Source of the DNA: Acidobacteriota bacterium
GTDB taxonomy: Bacteria > Acidobacteriota > Vicinamibacteria > Vicinamibacterales > Fen-181
DNA length: 5,427 nt
Assembly (NCBI GenBank): GCA_003157675.1
Contig: PMKG01000288.1
Coordinates: 1 to 5,427 of the forward strand
Direction of reading: 5' to 3'
Below, piece after piece: positions 5,237-5,427 of the stretch. Below the pieces are notes generated by a model that was not told the DNA's origin, did not search any database, and saw only the letters and a list, made by a program, of their open reading frames with translations. Made by a program: the position numbers and the translations under genes. The first letter of the stretch is position 1, and each line of letters starts with the position of its first letter.

Positions 5237-5269
5237 TCTGTCGCGGTCGCCGAGAGCTATACCGACAGA
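5237..5269 (+). repeat. bulged hairpin downstream of the small Lys-rich gene
   Basis: TCTGTC-gc-GGT (5237-5247) can pair with ACC-GACAGA (5261-5269), giving nine base pairs with a 2-nt bulge and a 13-nt loop. It lies about 50 nt after the small gene's stop. No T-run follows. It could be a transcript-end structure or part of the repeat cluster. Confidence 0.35.
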
Positions 5270-5288
5270 AAGCGGAGCGGCCTCGACT

Positions 5289-5304
5289 CCGGGAGTGATC
5301 CCGG
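5289..5304. repeat. perfect hairpin CCGGGA-GTGA-TCCCGG
   Basis: A 6-bp perfect stem with a GTGA tetraloop, in the non-coding right-hand region. A 10-bp palindrome, GAGCATGCTC, follows at 5313-5322. Together they show that this stretch is organised by inverted repeats and not by coding. Confidence 0.5.
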
Positions 5305-5348
5305 CTCTCGCGGAGCATGCTCGGAGCGTGTAGGCCGAACGAGCCGCG

Positions 5349-5362
5349 AGGCAGGCCTGCCT
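5349..5362. repeat. 14-bp perfect palindrome AGGCAGGCCTGCCT
   Basis: Perfect self-complementary 14-mer immediately before CTTCGACTTCGCTCAGG (5361-5377). The latter is a variant of the CCTGAGC-GAAG type of motif seen, in the other orientation, at 3778-3793. It marks the left part of a compound REP-like element that runs off the window. Confidence 0.5.
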
Positions 5363-5383
5363 TCGACTTCGCTCAGGCCAGGG

Positions 5384-5423
5384 AAGGCTCGCCCTACAGA
5401 CGGTCCGTTGTAGGGCGACCCTT
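5384..5423. repeat. long inverted repeat containing 19-bp repeat copy 2
   Basis: AAGGCTCGCCCTACA (5384-5398) and TGTAGGGCGACCCTT (5409-5423) are inverted copies with 14 of 15 positions matching. They are separated by 10 nt that include the near-palindrome ACGG-T-CCGT (5400-5408). The right arm is inside the second copy of the 19-bp repeat (5407-5425). The element is cut by the window end, so its full length is unknown. Confidence 0.65.
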
Positions 5424-5427
5424 CAGG

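Noticed and set aside
5192..5413. 73-codon plus-strand frame over the right-hand intergenic region
   Set aside because: It lies across the inverted repeats, has no ribosome site, and its end consists of REP-like repeat sequence.

Overview
The window is GC-rich (by eye roughly two thirds G+C), densely coded bacterial chromosome. No phage, plasmid, CRISPR, rRNA or tRNA signature was seen. The style suggests an uncultured soil or sediment bacterium: GTG starts, a candidate leaderless start, small REP-like palindromes between genes, a TadE/TadG pair, a ClbS/DfsB protein and an unusual J-domain protein. Acidobacteriota (Vicinamibacteria-like) is my best guess, but it is inference and no marker gene is present.

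Layout. (1) Positions 19-1746, minus strand: a two-gene operon for Tad/Flp pilus-type envelope proteins. It encodes a TadE-like pseudopilin, then 18 nt later a TadG-like membrane-anchored protein with a von Willebrand A domain. A coupled mini-ORF may lie just ahead of it. (2) 1847-2491, plus strand: the decayed C-terminal part of a family 2 glycosyltransferase. It lacks the N-terminal catalytic half and carries an in-frame TAA, after which clear glycosyltransferase sequence continues to a second stop. (3) 2575-3201, minus strand: a J-domain protein with an intact HPD motif fused to a winged-helix-like C-terminal part. (4) 3202-3329: a divergent intergenic region with a perfect 12-bp palindrome. 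(5) 3330-3707, plus strand: a short YigZ/IMPACT-family protein with only the N-terminal domain. (6) 3708-3869: intergenic, with REP-like palindromes. (7) 3870-4979, plus strand: a probable operon of a class I SAM methyltransferase and a ClbS/DfsB-family four-helix protein. (8) 5060-5185, plus strand: a 41-residue Lys/Glu-rich protein. (9) 5186-5427: no gene, but a dense set of inverted repeats, including a second copy of a 19-bp motif found at 3735-3753.

How the genes relate. The tad pair works together at the cell envelope and presumably continues into further tad genes beyond the left edge. The methyltransferase and DfsB genes are probably co-transcribed. The remaining genes look like independent housekeeping or accessory genes. 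I see no convincing undescribed multi-gene system. The items most worth a second look are the broken glycosyltransferase, the J-domain/winged-helix fusion, the DfsB pair and the repeat family.
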